A stretch of DNA of 64,000 nt. Source: RYN-230 sp963717125 (GTDB lineage Bacteria; Actinomycetota; Actinomycetes; Streptosporangiales; Streptosporangiaceae). The notes under the pieces are model-generated. The model had not been told where the DNA came from. It was given only the letters and a program-made list of their open reading frames with translations, and did no database searches. The position numbers and the translations under genes were made by a program. Below, piece by piece: positions 24,667-32,524 of the stretch; positions within the stretch are counted from its first letter, which is position 1; each line of letters starts with the position of its first letter. The stretch is taken from positions 310,001-374,000 of the forward strand of contig CAVQVG010000019.1 of the NCBI GenBank assembly GCA_963717125.1, written 5' to 3'.

Positions 24667-25673
24667 CTCGGGTCCTCCCGCCAGGCGGGCAGGGTCAGCT
24701 CGTCGTCCACCCGGATGAACCCGGCCCGGACCGGCAAGCCGATCCGCACCCGGTCCGGCGGCACGCCGATCAGCTCACCCACCATCCGGACCCCCTCGGT
24801 GAGCGTCACCAGCGCGATTACGATCGGCAGCTGCCTGCCGGGCACCGGCGGGTGGTGGTGCACCACGTAGCTGTAGACCTCCCCGGTGCCCGCCGCGACC
24901 TGGTACCCAGGCTTGGCCGCGCCGCAGGCCGGGCAGCGCGGGCCAGGCGGGTGGCGCAGCCGGCCGCAGCCCTCGCAACCCTGGATGCGCAGCTCCCCGG
25001 CAGCGGTACCAGCCCAGAAGAACGCGGTGTCCGGCGATATCACCGGCCGCAGCACCGCACTGGCCGACGGCTCCGCCGACGCCGGCCGGGCCGTGGGCGG
25101 CGCCGCGGGCGGCCGGTACTTCAGCACCCGGAACATCATCGAGGCGACCGGCTCGTCCGCCACGTACCAGGTGCTCCGGGTGGTGACGAACCAGCCCTCG
25201 CCGAGCGCGGTCCGCTTCGGGCCGGTCACGTCCTCGAGCTCCGTCCGCACGCTGACCTGCTCGCCGTGCCGCAGGTAGCGGTGGTACTCCTGCTCGCAGT
25301 TGGTCGCCACGATCGAGGTGAACCCGGCCTCGTCGAGCACCTGGATCATCAGGCGCAGCGGGTCATCGCCGCGCTCCGCCGTGGCCGGATGCAGCCCGCC
25401 CATCGTCCAGACCTGAGCCATCGCGGGCGGGGCGACCAGCCCGCCGTGCACCGACGCGGCGGCCGCGCCCGCGTCGGTGTAGACCGGGTTGGCATCGCCG
25501 ATCGCCTCGACCCAGTTGTTGATCATCGGCTGGTTCACCGGGTCGCGCCCCAGCCGCGGGCGGCTCGGGCCGCCCGCCACGATCCCGGCCGCCGCCGCCC
25601 GCACCGCCTCGTCCGCCGCGGTCACCGGGGCACCGTCTCCGGGGGCACTGTCTCCCGGGGCGCCTCCCTTCAC
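24663..25673 (-). CDS. chsH2: ChsH2, MaoC-DUF35 fusion
   Basis: Two-domain 336-residue protein. The N-terminal MaoC-like hot-dog domain (MINNWVEAIGDANPVYTD, then GLVAPPAMAQVWTMGGLHP) pairs with ChsH1. The C-terminal DUF35 domain has a zinc ribbon (GCEGCGRLRHPPGPRCPACG) and OB-fold and in mycobacteria assembles with Ltp2 to form the aldolase. GTG at 25673 overlaps the fadE29 stop (GTGA). The first dozen residues are a short GAPGDSAPGDGAP repeat. A downstream GTG (VTAADEAV) is an alternative start. A longer frame to 25787 only shadows fadE29. Confidence 0.92.
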   Translation of the reverse strand: MKGGAPGDSAPGDGAPVTAADEAVRAAAAGIVAGGPSRPRLGRDPVNQPMINNWVEAIGDANPVYTDAGAAAASVHGGLVAPPAMAQVWTMGGLHPATAERGDDPLRLMIQVLDEAGFTSIVATNCEQEYHRYLRHGEQVSVRTELEDVTGPKRTALGEGWFVTTRSTWYVADEPVASMMFRVLKYRPPAAPPTARPASAEPSASAVLRPVISPDTAFFWAGTAAGELRIQGCEGCGRLRHPPGPRCPACGAAKPGYQVAAGTGEVYSYVVHHHPPVPGRQLPIVIALVTLTEGVRMVGELIGVPPDRVRIGLPVRAGFIRVDDELTLPAWREDPR

Positions 25674-26833
25674 CGCGGCACCCGAGGGAGACCGAGCCCG
25701 GCTGTCGCGATCAGCTCGCGCTGGATCTCGTTGACGCCACCGCCGAACGTGAGCACGGTGTTCCGCTTGGCCTGGACGTCCAGCCACTGGGCCAGCTCGG
25801 CCGTGTCCGGGTCGGCCGGGTCGCCGTGCCGCCCGACCACCTCCTCCAGCCGCTGGCCCAGGTCCTGCACCTGGACCGACGAATAGACCTTGGTGGCCGA
25901 CGCATCAGCCACGTCCACCTGCCCCGCCGCCGCCACCTGCCAGTTGAGCAGTTCGTTGACGCGCAGGCTCGCATAGCTGCGGGCCAGCGCGCGGCGCACG
26001 TCCGGCTCGCCGAGCAGCGACCGCCCGCCCGGCCCGGCCCGGTCCGCGGCCCAGTCGTGCACCCGGTCGTGCAGCGCGGCGAGCCGGCCCGCGGGGCCGA
26101 GCATCACCCGTTCGTGGTTGAGCTGCGTGGTGACCAGCCGCCAGCCGGCGTTCTCCGCCCCAACCCGCATGCTGACCGGCACCCGCACGTCGGTGTAGTA
26201 GGTCGTGTTGACGTGGTGCGCGCCGTCGTGGGTGATGATCGGCGTCCAGCTGAACCCGGGATCCGTGGTATCCACGATGAGGATCGAGATGCCCTTGTGC
26301 TTGGGCGCGGCCGGGTCGGTGCGGCACGCCAGCCAGATGTAGTCGGCCTCGTGCGCGCCGGTGGTGAAGATCTTCTGCCCGTTGACCAGGTACTCCTCCC
26401 CCACCAGCTCGGCCCGGGTGCGCAGCGCGGCCAGGTCGGTGCCGGCCTCGGGCTCGGTGTAGCCGATCGCGAAGTGCACCTCACCGGCCAGGATCCGGGG
26501 CAGGAAGAAGTCCTTCTGCGGCTGGGTGCCGTACACCTGCAGAGTCGGCCCCACCGTCTGCAGGGTGACCGCGGGCAGCGGCACGTCGGCCCGCGCCGCC
26601 TCGCTGACGAAGATCTGCTGCTCGACCTGGCCCAGGCCGCGGCCGCCGTACTCGACCGGCCAGCCCACCCCGAGCCACCCGTCCCGGCCGATCCGCCGGA
26701 CCACCTCGCGGTAGATGTCCCCGTGCCGCTCGGTGAGCAGTTCCGCCCGCTCCGCCGGGGAGAGCAGCCCGGCGAAATACGAACGGATTTCGTTACCCAA
26801 CGCCCTTTGCTCGTCGGTGAGATCGATGAACAT
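25670..26833 (-). CDS. fadE29: FadE29 (ChsE2), acyl-CoA dehydrogenase subunit
   Basis: The 387-residue catalytic partner in the ChsE1-ChsE2 heterotetramer that dehydrogenates the 3-carbon steroid side chain. Very close to mycobacterial FadE29: MFIDLTDEQRAL at the start, ADVPLPAVTLQTVGPTLQVY, HFAIGYTEPEAGTDLAALRT, GQKIFTTGAHEADYIWLACR and LTFGGGVNEIQRELIATAGL at the end. Starts at ATG 26833, seven bases after fadE28, and overlaps chsH2 by GTGA. Confidence 0.95.
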   Translation of the reverse strand: MFIDLTDEQRALGNEIRSYFAGLLSPAERAELLTERHGDIYREVVRRIGRDGWLGVGWPVEYGGRGLGQVEQQIFVSEAARADVPLPAVTLQTVGPTLQVYGTQPQKDFFLPRILAGEVHFAIGYTEPEAGTDLAALRTRAELVGEEYLVNGQKIFTTGAHEADYIWLACRTDPAAPKHKGISILIVDTTDPGFSWTPIITHDGAHHVNTTYYTDVRVPVSMRVGAENAGWRLVTTQLNHERVMLGPAGRLAALHDRVHDWAADRAGPGGRSLLGEPDVRRALARSYASLRVNELLNWQVAAAGQVDVADASATKVYSSVQVQDLGQRLEEVVGRHGDPADPDTAELAQWLDVQAKRNTVLTFGGGVNEIQRELIATAGLGLPRVPR

Positions 26834-26840
26834 CGCGGCC

Positions 26841-27938
26841 TCAATCGCAGACTCGGGCGGCCAGCGCGTCGAGCCGGTAGTCGGCGCCGCCGGTGAACCG
26901 GACCAGATCCTTGACCAGCGCGGAGTAGCGGGGCAGCGGGTAACTCACGTCCATGCCCAGCCCGCCGTGCAGGTGATGGCAGGTGCGCAGCGCGGGCGGC
27001 CCGTACTCGGCCAGCCAGTAGCCGGCCACGTCCAGGTCAACGGCGGCGTCCAGCCCGGTATCCAGCCGCCAGCAGGCGGACAGGGTGGCCAGATGCAGCG
27101 TGCGCGCGGTGATGGAGATGTCGGCGATCTGCTGGGCCACCGCCTGGAACGCGGCCAGCGGCCGCCCGAACTGCTCCCGGGTTCCGACGTGCGCGGTGGT
27201 CAGGGCCAGCGCGCCGGCCAGCAAGCCGTCGGCCACGCTGCACGCGCCGGCCACCGCGAGCTGGCCGAGGTCGGCGACGTCGCGGCCGTCCAGCGCGGGG
27301 TTCAGTACGTGCGCGATCGGCGCCCGGTCCAGCCGCAGCGTGTACTCGGGCGCCCCGGCCGAGCTCGGCGTGCGCAGCACGGTCACGCCAGGTGCCGCGG
27401 GGTCGACGAGCACCACCCCGCAGCCGCCCGCGGCCAGGCTGGCCGGCACCAGGATCCAGCGGGCCTCCGCGGCGTACGGCACGCCGACCTTGGTCCCGGA
27501 GACGGCGCCGAGGCTGGTGCCCGGCCCGGCCGCCAGCGTGGCGGTGGTGGCCGGGGCCAGCGGCACCGGGTCCGATGACTCACGGACCGCCGCGGTGAGC
27601 AGGGTGTCCCCGGCGGCCACCCCGGCCAGCACGGCCTGCTGTACGTCCCGGTCGGCCCACCGGGTGACGGGCAGCACCCCGAGCATCAGCGTGGCCAGCG
27701 CCGGCCCGGGCTCGGCCCGGCGGCCCAGCTCGGTCAGCAGGACCGCCGTGTCCAGCACCGACAGGCCGTCACCGCCCAGCCAGTCCGGCAGCGCCAGCGC
27801 CAGCAGCCCGGCCTGGCCGAGCTCCTTCCACAGCGTCTCGCTGCCCACCGGCACTTTCCCGGCGGCCCGGCTGCGGTCCAGCACCCCGGCCGCGGCCGCC
27901 GCGACCGCCTGCTGGGACTGCGTGCGGGCGAAGTCCAC
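26841..27938 (-). CDS. fadE28: FadE28 (ChsE1), acyl-CoA dehydrogenase subunit
   Basis: Partner subunit of FadE29. The 365-residue protein has LALALPDWLGGDGLSVLDTA, HVGTREQFGRPLAAFQAVAQ and the diagnostic CHHLHGGLGMDVSYPLPRYS. FAD is bound across the heterodimer interface in this family, which explains the reduced motif set of this chain. Its start immediately follows the fadE34 stop, so the two are coupled. An Ala/Pro-rich segment lies in the middle domain. Confidence 0.93.
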   Translation of the reverse strand: MDFARTQSQQAVAAAAAGVLDRSRAAGKVPVGSETLWKELGQAGLLALALPDWLGGDGLSVLDTAVLLTELGRRAEPGPALATLMLGVLPVTRWADRDVQQAVLAGVAAGDTLLTAAVRESSDPVPLAPATTATLAAGPGTSLGAVSGTKVGVPYAAEARWILVPASLAAGGCGVVLVDPAAPGVTVLRTPSSAGAPEYTLRLDRAPIAHVLNPALDGRDVADLGQLAVAGACSVADGLLAGALALTTAHVGTREQFGRPLAAFQAVAQQIADISITARTLHLATLSACWRLDTGLDAAVDLDVAGYWLAEYGPPALRTCHHLHGGLGMDVSYPLPRYSALVKDLVRFTGGADYRLDALAARVCD

Positions 27939-30359
27939 TCAGCGCACCTCTTCTCTGGGCAGGCCGAGCACCCGCTCGCCGACCAGGGACAGCAGGATCT
28001 GGGTTGTCCCGCCGGCGATGCTCAGGCACCGGGTGAGCAGGAACTCATGCACCGCATCGGCGGCCGCGCCGTCGGTGGCCGCGCCGTCCGGGCCGCACAA
28101 CGTCAGCGCGGCCTCCGCCACCGCCTGCCGGTGCGCCACCCCGATCAGCTTGCGCACCGCCGCCTGCTGGCCCGGTTCCGCGCCGCCCAGCTCGGCCAGG
28201 GTGGCCCGGAGGTCCAGCAGCGACCCGGCCAGGCCGTCGGCGACCAGCCCGCCGAGCTGCTCGGTTACGGCCGGGTCCGCGTCCAGGCCGGCGTCGCGGA
28301 CCAGGCCGATCAGCCCTTCCACCGCCTCGCCGAACGCTGACCCCCGGCCCATGGCGGTGCGTTCCGCGGCCAGCGTGCTGCGCGCGATCCGCCAGCCCTC
28401 GCCGGGCTGGCCGAGCAGGCAGTCGGCGGGCACGACCACCCCGTCCAGGAACACCTCGTTGAACACGGCGCGGCCGGTGATCTCGCGCAGCGGCCGGATC
28501 TCGATGCCCGGGCTGGTCATGTCGACCAGGAAGTAGCTCAGCCCGCGGTGCTTGGCCGCGGCGGGGTCGGTGCGCGCGAGGCAGATGGCCCAGTCGGCCT
28601 CGTGGGCCAGCGAGGTCCAGACTTTCTGCCCGGTCAGCCGCCAGGCTCCGCCCCCCGCCCGCCTCCCCGTACCCTCTTCACCGCCCCCCCTGACCGGCTC
28701 GGCCCGGGTGCGCACCGCGGCCAGGTCGGAGCCCGCCTCCGGCTCGCTGAACAGCTGGCACCAGGTGATCTCGCCGCGCAGCGTGGGCCAGGCGAACCGG
28801 TCCCGCTGGGCCGGTGTCCCGTACTGCAGGATGGCGTGCCCGGCCCAGCCGCCGATGACCAGGTCGGGCCGGGCCAGTCCGGCCCGGTTCAGCTCCTCGT
28901 CGATGACCAGCTGGGTGGCCAGCGACGCGGACTGGCCGTACGGGGCCGGCCATTGCGGGGCGACGTAGCCGGCGTCCGCCAGCGCGGCCCGGCGGCGCGC
29001 CGCGGGCAGCGCGGCGACCGCGGCGGCCAGCTCGCGGACGGCGTCGGCACCCGGCGCGGTGTCCTGGCCGGCCAGGTTCACGCCGAACCGGCGGCGGCGG
29101 CCGGCCAGGGCCAGCTCGGCCACCCGGCGCCGCCAGGCGGCAGAACCGCCGAGCAGCTGGCGCAGGGCCAGCGCGCGGCGCAGGTAGAGGTGGGCATCGT
29201 GCTCCCAGGTGAACCCGATCCCACCGAGCACCTGGATGCAGTCCTTGGCGTTATCCACCGCGGCGTCCAGGGCCACCGCGGCGGCGGCCGCCGCCGCCAG
29301 CGGGTGCTCGCCCGGCGCCTCGTCGGCGGTCCGCGCCGCGTCCCAGGCCAGCGCGGTGGCCCGGTCGGCCCGGCCGAGCAGCCCGGCGCACAGGTGCTTG
29401 ACCGCCTGGAACGAGCCGATGGCCCGGCCGAACTGGTGCCGGGTCCGGGCGTACTGGGCGGCGGTGTCGCAGCACCAGCTGGCCACCGCGGCCGCCTCCA
29501 CCGCGGCCAGCGTCGCGGCCAGGTCCCGCACCCGGGACGTGCTCAGCCCGGTGCTGATCCGCGCCGGATCGATGGTGACGCCGTCCAGCCGGATGGTGGC
29601 CAGGGCGCGGGAGAAGTCCACCGGCGGCCGGGGCCGCAGGATCACCCCCGGATGGCCGACCGGGATCAGGAACCACACGGCGTCGTCCGCGCCGGCCCGG
29701 GCCGCCGGGTCCGGCAGGGCCGCGGCGTCCGGCACGGCCACCGGGTCCGGCAGGGCCGCGGTGTCCGGCACGGCCACCGGGTCCGGCACGGTCGCGGCAT
29801 CCGGCACGGTCGCGGCGAGCAGCAGGTGCGTGGTGCTGCCCGCGCCGAGCACCGGGCCGGTCTCGCCGGACACCCGCAGCGTCCCGCCGGCCTCCCACGC
29901 GCCGCGCATGGTCCCGGCCGACAGCGCCACCGCCGCCGAGGCCTGGCCCGCCGCCAGCTCGGGCAGCAGCGCCGACGCGCCCGGCTGGACCGGGTCGGCG
30001 GCCAGCAGCAGGCCGGCCAGCAGGGTGGGCATGACCGGGCCCGGGATTAGCGCGGCCGTCACCTGCTCCAGCGCCGCGGCCAGGTCGGCCACGGTGCCGT
30101 CCGCGCCGCCCACCGCGGCGGGCAGGGCGATCGAGAAGATGCCAAGCTCCGCCAGCCCGGCCCAGCATCCGGCGGCCTCGCCCGCAGATGCCGGGTCAGC
30201 GCCGGGTGACGGTGCCCGGCCGTCCTGGCCGCCGGGCGCCGCTTCGGGCCGCGATCCCGGCTCCAGCCGCCGGACGAGCGCGATCGGATCGATGCTCTTG
30301 GCCCAGTCGCGCACGGCGGCCTGCAGGGCCCGCTGCTCCGCACTGATCGCGATCGGCAC
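27939..30359 (-). CDS. fadE34: FadE34-like (ChsE3) two-domain acyl-CoA dehydrogenase
   Basis: An 806-residue fusion of two acyl-CoA dehydrogenase units. The first has HQFGRAIGSFQAVKHLCAGL and VLGGIGFTWEHDAHLYLRRA. The second has LFSEPEAGSDLAAVRTRAEP, TGQKVWTSLAHEADWAICLA and LSIAGGTTQILLSLVGERVL. Mycobacterial FadE34 has the same architecture, acts on the 5-carbon side chain and is also divergent from kstR. It is about 95 residues longer than that protein, mainly from a VPDPVAVPD-type repeat (about 29700-29815) and a Gly/Glu-rich insertion at 28650-28690. GTG at 30359 follows GAGGAGGG. First gene of the operon, with the KstR operator 31 bases upstream. Confidence 0.9.
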   Translation of the reverse strand: MPIAISAEQRALQAAVRDWAKSIDPIALVRRLEPGSRPEAAPGGQDGRAPSPGADPASAGEAAGCWAGLAELGIFSIALPAAVGGADGTVADLAAALEQVTAALIPGPVMPTLLAGLLLAADPVQPGASALLPELAAGQASAAVALSAGTMRGAWEAGGTLRVSGETGPVLGAGSTTHLLLAATVPDAATVPDPVAVPDTAALPDPVAVPDAAALPDPAARAGADDAVWFLIPVGHPGVILRPRPPVDFSRALATIRLDGVTIDPARISTGLSTSRVRDLAATLAAVEAAAVASWCCDTAAQYARTRHQFGRAIGSFQAVKHLCAGLLGRADRATALAWDAARTADEAPGEHPLAAAAAAAVALDAAVDNAKDCIQVLGGIGFTWEHDAHLYLRRALALRQLLGGSAAWRRRVAELALAGRRRRFGVNLAGQDTAPGADAVRELAAAVAALPAARRRAALADAGYVAPQWPAPYGQSASLATQLVIDEELNRAGLARPDLVIGGWAGHAILQYGTPAQRDRFAWPTLRGEITWCQLFSEPEAGSDLAAVRTRAEPVRGGGEEGTGRRAGGGAWRLTGQKVWTSLAHEADWAICLARTDPAAAKHRGLSYFLVDMTSPGIEIRPLREITGRAVFNEVFLDGVVVPADCLLGQPGEGWRIARSTLAAERTAMGRGSAFGEAVEGLIGLVRDAGLDADPAVTEQLGGLVADGLAGSLLDLRATLAELGGAEPGQQAAVRKLIGVAHRQAVAEAALTLCGPDGAATDGAAADAVHEFLLTRCLSIAGGTTQILLSLVGERVLGLPREEVR
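29700..29815 (-). repeat. Tandem repeat encoding PD-V/A-rich linker in fadE34
   Basis: Imperfect repeats of GTCCGGCACGGCCACCGG type encode alternating VPDPVAVPD and LPDPAA motifs in the N-terminal dehydrogenase unit, between otherwise conserved strands. Confidence 0.65.
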
Positions 30360-30390
30360 CGGCCCTCCTCTTCGCCTCGACCCCCAAAAT

Positions 30391-30404
30391 TAGAACACGT
30401 TATA
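30391..30404. promoter_or_regulatory. KstR operator between fadE34 and kstR
   Basis: TAGAACACGTTATA fits TnnAACnnGTTnnA. It lies between the divergent fadE34 and kstR starts, as in mycobacteria, so it should control the side-chain operon and kstR itself. Confidence 0.85.
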
Positions 30405-30557
30405 CCGCGCTGGGGCCAGCCTGCCGACCTGCCCCGCCAGCCTGTGATTGGTACGCTGGACTGTAGAACGAACCGTGCAACCAGCCCGGCTTACCCTGAC
30501 GTGCCGGTGGCTGATGCCGGGAATGGCTCCGAGTCATGGACAGGACGAGAGGCCGCG

Positions 30558-31175
30558 ATGGCATCGCCGAGAACACGTAGCACTATTGCGCCGAACGCAC
30601 CGACGGACACCGACCTGGGTTCAGCCGCCCAGCGCGACCGGCGCAAGCGGATCCTCGACGCCACCCTGGCCCTCGCGTCCAAGGGCGGCTACGAGGCGGT
30701 GCAGATGCGGACCGTGGCGCAGCGGGCCGACGTCGCGCTGGGCACGCTGTACCGGTACTTCCCGTCCAAGATTCACCTGCTGGTGTCCGGCCTGGCCCGC
30801 GAGTTCGAGCGCACCCAGGAGAAGCTGAGCCGGGCGCCCATCCCGGGTGACACGCCGTACGACCGGATGCTCTACGTGCTGAGCCGGATGACCCGGGCCA
30901 TGCAGCGCGAGCCGATGCTGACCGAGGCGATGACTCGGGCCTTCATGTTCGCCGACCCGAGCGCGGCGGCCGAGGTCAACACCGTGGCCCGGCTGATGGA
31001 GCAGACCCTCACCCGGGCCATTCACGAAGGTGAGCCGTCCGAGGACGACCGGGCCATCGCCCGGGTGATCGGCGATGTCTGGCTGTCCAACCTGGTCGCC
31101 TGGGTGACCCGGCGCGCGTCCGCCAACGACGTCAGCAACCACCTGGAACTGGCCGCCCGGCTGCTGCTGCGCTGA
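30558..31175 (+). CDS. kstR: KstR, TetR-family repressor of steroid catabolism
   Basis: A 205-residue TetR-family regulator. LGSAAQRDRRKRILDATLAL, ASKGGYEAVQMRTVAQRADV and LGTLYRYFPSKIHLLVSGLA form the DNA-binding part and match mycobacterial KstR almost residue for residue. The ligand domain keeps MTRAFMFADPSAAAEV and DVWLSNLVAWVTRRAS. KstR binds TnnAACnnGTTnnA and is released by steroid-CoA intermediates. Several such sites occur in this window (16561, 19301, 30391, 55394, 62249), all before recognisable steroid genes. ATG at 30558 (MASPRTRS) with GAGAGG upstream is preferred; the frame extends to 30444 without homology. Confidence 0.94.
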   Translation: MASPRTRSTIAPNAPTDTDLGSAAQRDRRKRILDATLALASKGGYEAVQMRTVAQRADVALGTLYRYFPSKIHLLVSGLAREFERTQEKLSRAPIPGDTPYDRMLYVLSRMTRAMQREPMLTEAMTRAFMFADPSAAAEVNTVARLMEQTLTRAIHEGEPSEDDRAIARVIGDVWLSNLVAWVTRRASANDVSNHLELAARLLLR

Positions 31176-31179
31176 CCGC

Positions 31180-31716
31180 TCAGCCGCCCGGCGGTAGCGG
31201 CCTGACCTTGACGATGCCTACCAGCAGCGCGAACAGCGAGACGGCGATGCTCGCGTACCACTGGTGGTACCAGCTCGTGGTCGCGAACCAGCCGCCGATG
31301 CTGAACACGTATACGGACAGGCCCACGACGCTCATCGCGATCTGCTCCGGCCGCACGACGTTGAGCACCAGGTAGTCGTAGGGAATGGTCAGGAGCAGCA
31401 CAGCGGCCAGCAGGCCGCCCAGCCAGTACGTCCGAAGGTGACCGGTGACGTTGCTGTTGATGATGGTCAACATGAACAGGTAGCTGCCGAGCACTTCGAC
31501 CGGCACGTACTTGAGCAGCTTGGTCAGGTAGCCATCCTCGGTCGGGGTGGGCACGCTGGCCGCCGGGGCCGGTGCGGCAGGCGCTGGCGCGGCCGGGACC
31601 GCCGGCGGGACATAGCCCGCCGGCGGGTCGGTGTCGAGGGTTCTAGGAGTAGGCGGACCGGGCGTGACCAGGTTGGTGATGTCGGCCCGGGTGATGATGT
31701 TCCGGTTGAAGCCCAT
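31180..31716 (-). CDS. Four-helix membrane protein of unknown function
   Basis: A 178-residue protein. An N-terminal Pro/Ala-rich cytoplasmic-like stretch (residues 20-55) is followed by about four transmembrane helices (VEVLGSYLFMLTIINSNV; GGLLAAVLLLTIPYDYLVLN; IAMSVVGLSVYVFSIGGWF; SIAVSLFALLVGIVKV). The family is not recognised. It is the last gene of a three-gene minus operon, 24 bases after the glycoside-hydrolase-like gene, with AAGGGGG before its ATG. It might anchor or export the partner proteins, but this is speculation. Confidence 0.65.
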   Translation of the reverse strand: MGFNRNIITRADITNLVTPGPPTPRTLDTDPPAGYVPPAVPAAPAPAAPAPAASVPTPTEDGYLTKLLKYVPVEVLGSYLFMLTIINSNVTGHLRTYWLGGLLAAVLLLTIPYDYLVLNVVRPEQIAMSVVGLSVYVFSIGGWFATTSWYHQWYASIAVSLFALLVGIVKVRPLPPGG

Positions 31717-31740
31717 CGGGGGTGCCCCCTTGCCCGGGCG

Positions 31741-32493
31741 CTAGGTCCAGGTACTGCCCATGTCACTGGTGACCAGCCGGATCAGGTGACCGCTGGCCGC
31801 GTCCACGTAGAACAGCTGGCCGCTGCCTCCGGGGCCGGTGAGCAGCGCCACGGATTTGGCTTTGTCCTGGCTGACCTGCTTGGGCGCGGACCAGCCCTGC
31901 CCGGCCTGCTGCCGGGTCACGTGCACGCAGCCAGCCACGATCCCGGCGACCACGGTGATCCCGGGCCATTGCCGGACCGAGATGGGGCCGGCCCAGTCGC
32001 CGCCGAGATCACCGGGCACGTGCGGGCCGGGATCCGGCCCAGCCGCGGGATGCCACGAGTCGTCGTGCACGACCGACATGTCGTACGGCGCATGCGGGCC
32101 ACCCTGATACTGGACCGCGACCGCGCCCGGTACCTGCTGGGTACCGTCCAGGGTGGAGATCCACAGGCTGTACTCGGTACCCTGGGCGGCCGCCTGCACG
32201 GCCGGCAGCGTGGACCGGTTGCAGTAGATCGTGACGAACGGGGCGCCAGCGGCGTGCCGGCGCCTGATCCAGCCGGGCGCGTCCGCGGGGTTCGCGTCGC
32301 CCAGCTCGACGTCGAGCACGTCTCCCTCGTTGTCGGCTGGGTTGACGGTGATCCGCACCTTGACCGCGTGCGGGAACCTGGCCCACGCCCCGGCCGGCCA
32401 CTGGGACGCCGGGCCGTCGATGTATCCGGCCACCATCTCCGCGTTGTCCGGGATGTTCTCCCAGCTGACCGCGTCGTACATGATCCTGCTCAT
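31741..32493 (-). CDS. Glycoside-hydrolase-like (DUF1906/GH25-type) protein
   Basis: A 250-residue protein. The first 150 residues (YDAVSWENIPDNAEMVAGYI, AVKVRITVNPADNEGDVLDV, APGWIRRRHAAGAPFVTIYC and SLWISTLDGTQ) fit a TIM-barrel hydrolase-like fold of the kind in Rv2525c-type and GH25-type proteins. Conserved acidic residues are in DVELGD. The remaining 100 residues (WPGITVVAGIVAGCVHVTRQ onwards) look like a repeat of a beta-propeller or lectin-like module. No signal peptide. ATG at 32493 has AGGAGG eight bases upstream. It sits 31 bases after the large Gly-rich/coiled-coil gene. The carbohydrate target is unknown. Confidence 0.6.
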   Translation of the reverse strand: MSRIMYDAVSWENIPDNAEMVAGYIDGPASQWPAGAWARFPHAVKVRITVNPADNEGDVLDVELGDANPADAPGWIRRRHAAGAPFVTIYCNRSTLPAVQAAAQGTEYSLWISTLDGTQQVPGAVAVQYQGGPHAPYDMSVVHDDSWHPAAGPDPGPHVPGDLGGDWAGPISVRQWPGITVVAGIVAGCVHVTRQQAGQGWSAPKQVSQDKAKSVALLTGPGGSGQLFYVDAASGHLIRLVTSDMGSTWT

Positions 32494-32524
32494 CGGCTGT
32501 GCCTCCTGTGCTGCGCGGTCCGGG

